A stretch of 6,108 bases of DNA, taken from NCBI GenBank assembly GCA_949284615.1, contig CASDWL010000004.1, positions 1-6,108 on the forward strand, written 5' to 3'. The notes beneath the pieces are model-generated. The model had not been told where the DNA came from and did no database searches. It saw only the letters and a list, made by a program, of their open reading frames with translations. This document shows, piece by piece, positions 1 through 6,108 of the stretch. Position 1 is the stretch's first letter; each line of letters begins with the position of its first letter. Origin of the DNA: an uncultured Mycoplasma sp. (GTDB lineage: Bacteria; Bacillota_I; Bacilli_A; Mycoplasmatales; Metamycoplasmataceae). Both the position numbers and the translations under genes were made by a program.

Positions 1-338
1 AATTTATTTTTTAAATTATTAATTATTATTTTCTTTCCATTAGGTGTTTTTTGAGTAGTTTTATTAAATCCATATAAGTAATAAATAGAATGATCAATAA
101 TGTAAAAGAAAAGACGCACACTATTAAATGCATCTTTTATCTTTATTTTTCAAATATTATTTTGAAATTTTTTAATACTTATTTTTTCTGTATCTATACC
201 ATAAATTTCTAACAATTTCATTTGATGAATAATTTTAGATAAAATTTTTTTATCTAAACTATTCAAATATTCATAAGCTAAATTTTTCTTTTTATTTTTT
301 ATAAAAAAATATGAAGAATATAATGATAAATTGTCCAT
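1..338 (-). CDS. RelE/HigB-like (phage Gp49 family) toxin, 3' end cut by window edge
   Basis: The visible part is 112 codons with no stop; the gene runs off the left edge, probably close to its end since the family is usually about 100-120 residues. The start is ATG at 338-336, the first ATG after an in-frame stop at 350-348. Family features run in the expected order: an N-terminal helical part with KLLEIYG (41-47), a basic strand around IWKIKI (62-67), VRLFFY (74-79), and the hallmark tail YLYGFNKTTQKTP (87-99). Proteins of this type are usually ribosome-dependent mRNA endonucleases neutralised by an antitoxin. In the HigBA arrangement the antitoxin (an Xre-type helix-turn-helix protein) is encoded after the toxin, here beyond the left edge and so not seen. 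Trp63 is encoded by TGA (152-150). The gene starts 4 bases after the atpC stop and has no Shine-Dalgarno, so it is probably translated by coupling or weakly. Family assignment is by motif recognition; toxicity and the antitoxin are inferred. Confidence 0.78.
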
Positions 339-342
339 AATT

Positions 343-743
343 TTATTTTAACAATGTTTCCAATTTATTCATTGCTCTTTTTAAAGTTAACTCTGTTTTA
401 TATTTTTCAACATTATCTGATTTTAATTGTTGAAGTTTTCTATTAGATTCATCAATTATTGATTGAATTTGGTTTTTATCTAACTGTTCTTTTCATTGAA
501 TATCATCTGTAAAAATATCTATATATTCTCTTTCCACAAAAACAATACCACCACCAATAGCAGCAATTTTATTTGATCCATCAATTTTAATTGAAATTGA
601 TGATATCTCTATAGCTGAAATAAAGGGTATTCTATTTCTTTGCAATCCAATATATCCTTCTGAAGTTTTTAAAGTAACAATATTTACTTCGCCTTCATAG
701 AAAAGACCATATGGTGTGGATATTGTTAATTTTATTTTAGACA

Positions 744-744
<1 letters not shown>
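343..744 (-). CDS. atpC: ATP synthase F1 subunit epsilon
   Basis: 133 residues, the usual size for this subunit. Epsilon sits at the foot of the gamma shaft, contacts the c ring and can inhibit ATP hydrolysis. The N-terminal beta-sandwich (about 1-84) is recognisable from the start KIKLTISTPYGLFYEG, the GYIGLQRN segment (about 31-38), and AAIGGGIVFVE (about 61-71). The C-terminal part (about 86-133) is charged and helical, as expected for the two-helix regulatory domain, and ends AMNKLETLLK. Trp84 is a TGA codon at 495-493; a standard-code reading would stop there and lose the whole helical domain. The ATG overlaps the atpD stop by one base (TAATG). An AAGGA at 761-757 lies 12 bases upstream, a rather long spacing, so reinitiation after atpD is likely. 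Confidence 0.96.
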
Positions 745-2994
<2,250 letters not shown>

Positions 2995-2996
2995 TA

Positions 2997-4565
2997 CTAT
3001 TTATTCCCTTCTTCTTGATTTTGATTGACTTTTGCTATTCCATTAGAAATTACAAAATTATCTACGAAAGTTTTAAATATTAATAACATTTTGTCGTTTA
3101 ATTCTGGTGTAATTTCTTTTTTATTGTTTATTTCATTAGCTATTTCTTTTGCATTAGGATCTTTTTGAATAAAATCAATCAAATTTGTTTTGAATTTATC
3201 AATATATGAAAAAGGAACATTTTCAATCAATCTATTTTTAATTGTAAATAAAATAATGATTTGAATTGATTGATCTAATGGTGTATATTGAGGTTGTTTT
3301 AAAATAGCATAAACTTTTTTACCATGATCTAGTATTTTTTTTGTAGAATCATCTAAATCTGATGAAAATTGAGCAAAAGATTGCATTTCATTAAATTGTG
3401 ATAATTCCAATTTTAATGATGATGCTGATTGTTTCATTGCTTTAATCTGTGCTGAAGAACCTACCCTTGAAACCGAGAATCCAACATCAATAGCAGGTCT
3501 TTGTCCTGAATTAAATAGAGCTTCCGAAGTAAATATTTGCCCATCTGTTATTGAAATAACATTCGTTGGAATATAAGCAGAAATATCTCCAGATTGAGTT
3601 TCTATTATAGGAAGTGCTGTAATAGACCCTCCACCATATTTTTTATTAACACGGGCAGCTCTTTCTAATAATTGTGAATGTAAATAAAATACATCACCTG
3701 GATATGCTTCACGACCTGGAGGTCTTCTTAATAACAATGATAATGTACGATATGCAATAGCATGCTTAGTTAAATCGTCATATACTATTAAAACATCTTG
3801 CCCATTTTCCATTCACTCTTCAGCAAGTGTTACTCCTGAATAAGGTGCTAAATATTGTAATGGAGATAGTTCACTAGCTCCTGCAATAACAATAGTTGTG
3901 TATTCCATAGCACCAGCTGTTTTTAATTTTTGCACTATTTGTGCCACTGTAGAATTTTTTTGACCAATAGCTACATAAATACATTTAACATTTTTACCTT
4001 TTTGATTCAAAATAGTATCAATAGCAATTGAAGTTTTACCTGTTTGACGATCACCAATAATTAATTCTCTTTGTCCTTTTCCAATTGGAACTAATGAATC
4101 TATTGCAATTAAACCTGTTTCTAATGGTTGGTTAACAGATTCTCTTGTCATAACTCCTGGAGCAATTTTAAACACTGTTCTAGTTTTTTTAAATTTTATT
4201 GGTCCTTTTCCATCAATTGGTTCACCTAATGCATTAATAACTCTTCCAATCATTTGATCTCCAACCGGAATAGAAACAACATTTTGAGTTCTTTTAACTT
4301 TATCTCCTTCTTTAATGGTGTTTGATTGTCCCATTAAAACAACACCTACAGCATCTTCTTCTAAATTTAGGGCCATACCATAGATGTCATTACCAAAATC
4401 TAATAATTCACCCAATTTAACGTCATCTAACCCTGAGACTAAAGCTATTCCATCACCAATTGAAAGAATTTCACCTTGCTCTGATTTTCTATTAATATTT
4501 TTTTTTGAAAAATCTTTAATTTGTTTTTTTATTATTGATGAAATATCATTTGCATTTAAAGACAT
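2997..4565 (-). CDS. atpA: ATP synthase F1 subunit alpha
   Basis: 522 residues, slightly longer than the common 500-515. Alpha alternates with beta in the F1 hexamer, holds non-catalytic nucleotides and supplies the arginine finger. Visible features are the N-terminal helix that binds delta (1-25), the barrel [16 protein letters not shown] (31-46), Walker A GDRQTGKT (171-178), the aspartates of VYDDLT (261-266), [12 protein letters not shown] (280-291) and the arginine finger in VSRVG (Arg367). Trp251 is TGA at 3815-3813, where conserved [17 protein letters not shown] sequence runs through; under the standard code the gene would look split. I chose ATG 4565 ([10 protein letters not shown]) over ATG 4586 because a full AAGGAGG lies 8 bases ahead of it, and the upstream ATG lies inside atpH with no such site. 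The stop is TAG, unlike the TAA of the other complete genes here. The C-terminal tail is charged (NQNQEEGNK) and poorly conserved. Confidence 0.98.
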
Positions 4566-4566
4566 T

Positions 4567-5118
4567 TTATACACCTCCTTCTTCATTATTGAATGTTAAA
4601 TGTTTTTTGATTGCTCTTAATTCTGATTTTACAGAATCTTCTATCACAATAGAACCTAAAACTATTTTAAAACCACCTATCAGTTCTTTATCAATCAAAT
4701 TCTTTAAAGTTATTTTTTTATTCATTTCTTTAGAAACTTTGTCTTCTATTTTTTTTAATTTTATTTGAGATATTTTTTCTGTAGAATAAATAATTCCTTG
4801 TTCTATTTTTAGAATATCTTGTAAATACTTATTTAATTTTTCTATAATGTCTAGAAAATATTTGAAGTTATTTTTAGATGATAATATTAATCCTACATTA
4901 GATAAAGATCAATGGATATCTTTAAAAGATTTTTTAATAATTTTTTCTTTTTCCTCTTGATTGATATTGCTATCTAATATTTCAATGTATTCAGGATTTT
5001 CATCTAATGCTTTTATTAATTGATTAACTTGAGTATAAATTTCTTTTGTTACTTTTTCTTCTTTAGCTATATCTAAAAGAGCTAAAGCATAACCAATTTT
5101 AACTTCATTTTTAATCAT
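4567..5118 (-). CDS. atpH: ATP synthase F1 subunit delta (OSCP)
   Basis: 183 residues, normal size. Delta sits on top of F1, binds the alpha N-termini and connects them to the b stalk. The N-terminal helical bundle (about 1-105) includes [14 protein letters not shown] (8-21), a variant of the usual 'YA.AL...A' opening. The C-terminal signature [20 protein letters not shown] (148-167) matches the conserved 'GG..v..G..viD.Sv...L' tail. Trp70 is TGA at 4911-4909, so the standard code would give a 69-residue fragment. Its start overlaps the atpF stop by one base (TAATG), with a weak AGGA at 5133-5130 about 11 bases before it. It ends one base before atpA, and its last codons (Glu-Gly-Gly-Val) double as the strong atpA Shine-Dalgarno. 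The middle of the protein is lysine- and isoleucine-rich, as expected for an AT-rich genome. Confidence 0.95.
4574..4580 (-). promoter_or_regulatory. Full Shine-Dalgarno of atpA inside the end of atpH
   Basis: AAGGAGG, the best ribosome binding site in the window, lies 8 bases before the atpA ATG. It is contained in the last sense codons of atpH (GAA GGA GGT), so ribosomes finishing atpH uncover and pass directly over it. It decides the atpA start at 4565 rather than 4586. Confidence 0.88.
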
Positions 5119-5708
5119 TATTTTTTACTTCCTGTTTTACTTCCTAAATATTCATCCAAATATTTTGTTGCTGTTTTTTCTGAAATATTTTTTTGAATAA
5201 TTTTTTCTGAAATTTCTAAAGCAATGGAAACAATTTCATCATAAGATTCTTTTTCTAAAGATTTCTTTTTAGCTTCAATACTTTCTTTTGCTTCTGCAAT
5301 AATTCTTTCCGCTTCTAATTTCCCTTGTTCAATATACATATTTTTTAAAACTTCAGCTTCTACTTTAGCTTTCGAAATTAATTCTTGACCTGTGTTTTGA
5401 GAACTTAACAATTTTTGTTTAGCTTCATTTTCTAAAGAAATTGCTTTTTCTTTAGCTTCTATTGATTGATCAATATTATTTTTAATAAAATTTTTTCTAT
5501 TTTGAACCATTTTGCAAATTGGTTTATAAAGAAATTTAGTAAGAATAATTAAAAGCACAATCAAAGAACCTAGTGTTGCAGCAATTATTCAATATGATGG
5601 ATATAAAGCGTCCATTTTTTCAGATATATCTGAACCACCATTAATGCTTGCTCTAGATTGAATTTCACTAACAAATATTATTGATAATTCATTTAATTTA
5701 CTTATCAT
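5118..5708 (-). CDS. atpF: ATP synthase Fo subunit b
   Basis: 196 residues. Subunit b anchors the peripheral stalk in the membrane and holds F1 through delta. One membrane helix is clear (about 41-60, IIAATLGSLIVLLIILTKFL), followed by the conserved YKPI turn (61-64). A long charged helix follows (about 66-175), rich in Glu, Lys and Ala and likely to be the dimeric coiled stalk. Trp40 is TGA at 5591-5589, just before the membrane helix. I chose ATG 5708: an AAAGAG at 5722-5717 lies 8 bases upstream. The alternatives, ATG 5615 and TTG 5564, lack such a site, and the TTG would cut into the membrane helix. With this start about 39 residues precede the membrane helix, more than the few usual in most bacteria. 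Some mycoplasma b subunits are lipoproteins, but no lipobox cysteine is seen here. The gene follows atpE by 40 bases. Confidence 0.94.
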
Positions 5709-5748
5709 AATTTCATCTCTTTTTAATTAAATTACAACAAAATTAAAC
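5709..5748. other. Short atpE-atpF spacer
   Basis: A 40-base AT-rich spacer containing the palindrome TTAATTAA (5723-5730) and the AAAGAG ribosome site of atpF (5722-5717). There is no stem strong enough to be called a terminator or processing hairpin. Confidence 0.5.
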
Positions 5749-6015
5749 TTATGCAATTGGTTTGATTGAAGTAGGGAAAACAAAAATTAATAAAATTGCA
5801 ATAACCAATGAATAAATAGCTGCTGATTCAGTAATAGCCAAACCTAAAATAAGCATTTTTCTAATTGTTGCTTCTGCTTCAGGGTTTCTTCCAACAGCAT
5901 CTGCTGCTTTACCAGCTGCATAACCTTGTCCTAATCCTGTTCCAATACATCCTATTGCTGCAAGTCCTGCTCCTACAGCTACAAGACCAAACTCAATATT
6001 ATTACCATTACCCAT
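5749..6015 (-). CDS. atpE: ATP synthase Fo subunit c, with Na+-type ligand residues
   Basis: 88 residues. Subunit c forms the membrane rotor ring; each copy carries one ion. There are two membrane helices: about 9-38, a glycine/alanine-rich helix with the GxGxG-type packing motif (GCIGTGLGQGYAAG), and about 52-80. A polar loop with RNPEA (43-47) joins them. The ion-carrying carboxylate is Glu63 in AITESAAIYSLV. Gln30, Glu63, Ser64 and Tyr68 align with the sodium ligands and supporting residues known from the Ilyobacter tartaricus c ring (Gln32, Glu65, Ser66, Tyr70), so sodium coupling is possible. The N-terminus MGNGNNIEFG is short and not a signal peptide. The start is ATG 6015, preceded by AAGGAG at 6027-6022 with 6 bases of spacing. 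It is separated from atpF by 40 non-coding bases, the only sizeable gap within the operon seen here. Confidence 0.97.
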   Translation of the reverse strand: MGNGNNIEFGLVAVGAGLAAIGCIGTGLGQGYAAGKAADAVGRNPEAEATIRKMLILGLAITESAAIYSLVIAILLIFVFPTSIKPIA

Positions 6016-6021
6016 AATCTT

Positions 6022-6027
6022 CTCCTT
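6022..6027 (-). promoter_or_regulatory. Strong Shine-Dalgarno of atpE
   Basis: AAGGAG on the minus strand, 6 bases before the atpE ATG. It supports the start and suggests efficient translation, as needed for the subunit present in most copies. Confidence 0.85.
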
Positions 6028-6108
6028 ATTTTTATATTTAATAAATTTGTTTTTTAATAATTATAAAAAATTTTATTATTATTTATAAATTTAAATCATT
6101 AAACAACA
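6028..6108. other. AT-rich intergenic stretch at the window edge, possibly with the end of atpB
   Basis: Almost only A and T, with short T and A runs and the perfect palindrome ATTTATAAAT at 6081-6090. All three minus-strand frames reach a stop soon after the edge (6101-6099, 6093-6091, 6085-6083), so any upstream gene must end by 6083. Since atpB normally precedes atpE, one of these stops may be its end, but too few codons are visible to recognise the protein. No GC-rich hairpin or terminator is seen. Confidence 0.5.
6060..6065 (-). promoter_or_regulatory. Possible -10 promoter box upstream of atpE
   Basis: A perfect TATAAT on the minus strand in the AT-rich stretch before atpE, which would give a leader of roughly 35-40 bases. 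No convincing -35 box is seen at 16-18 bases upstream (the sequence there is TTATAA-like), and mollicute promoters often lack one. Because the region is nearly all A and T, such a box may occur by chance. It could serve as an internal promoter giving extra c subunit message. Confidence 0.3.

Noticed and set aside
339..342. Terminator between atpC and the toxin gene
   Set aside because: Only four bases separate the genes and no GC-rich stem with a T run is present around the junction.
4566..4586. Longer atpA start at ATG 4586
   Set aside because: The AAGGAGG at 4580-4574 is placed for ATG 4565; the longer start has no ribosome site and would overlap atpH further.
4384..4768. Two plus-strand ORFs of 71 and 77 codons
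   Set aside because: They lie antisense to atpA and atpH, whose conserved proteins explain the sequence. The translations are low-complexity Ser/Phe/Ile-rich with no family resemblance.
5562..5615. Shorter atpF starts (TTG 5564 or ATG 5615)
   Set aside because: The TTG would remove part of the membrane helix, and neither has a Shine-Dalgarno, while ATG 5708 does.

Overview
The window holds most of an F1Fo ATP synthase operon from an AT-rich mollicute (Mycoplasma in the broad sense). All genes are on the minus strand, so the operon reads from right to left. The genetic code is the clearest organism marker. Six in-frame TGA codons (one each in atpF, atpH, atpA, atpG, atpC and the last gene) fall where a continuous protein needs a residue, and reading them as tryptophan restores full-length family members. 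No TGG tryptophan codon occurs in any of the genes. This fits translation table 4. I cannot name the species from sequence alone.

Layout in transcription order: 81 AT-rich bases at the right edge (6028-6108), which may hold a -10 box or the very end of atpB; atpE (c subunit, 6015-5749); atpF (b, 5708-5118); atpH (delta, 5118-4567); atpA (alpha, 4565-2997); atpG (gamma, 2994-2137); atpD (beta, 2144-744); atpC (epsilon, 744-343). Then, after only 4 bases, comes a RelE/HigB-type (Gp49-like) toxin gene that runs off the left edge still open (338-1). Genes from atpF onward overlap or lie within a few bases of each other. This, and the lack of any visible terminator, indicates one polycistronic message read by coupled translation. 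atpB (a subunit) is not in the window apart from a possible few last codons; it would be expected just beyond the right edge.

The gene products form one machine. The c ring, b stalk (and the unseen a subunit) make the membrane Fo part. Alpha3beta3 carries nucleotide sites, gamma and epsilon form the rotor shaft, and delta with b forms the stator. In fermentative mollicutes this enzyme is thought to run mainly as an ATP-driven ion pump. The c subunit here carries the residues linked to sodium binding (Gln30, Glu63, Ser64, Tyr68), so the coupling ion is a real question.

Most of the window is conserved housekeeping sequence. The two points that stand out are the sodium-type c-subunit signature and the toxin gene attached directly behind the ATP synthase operon.
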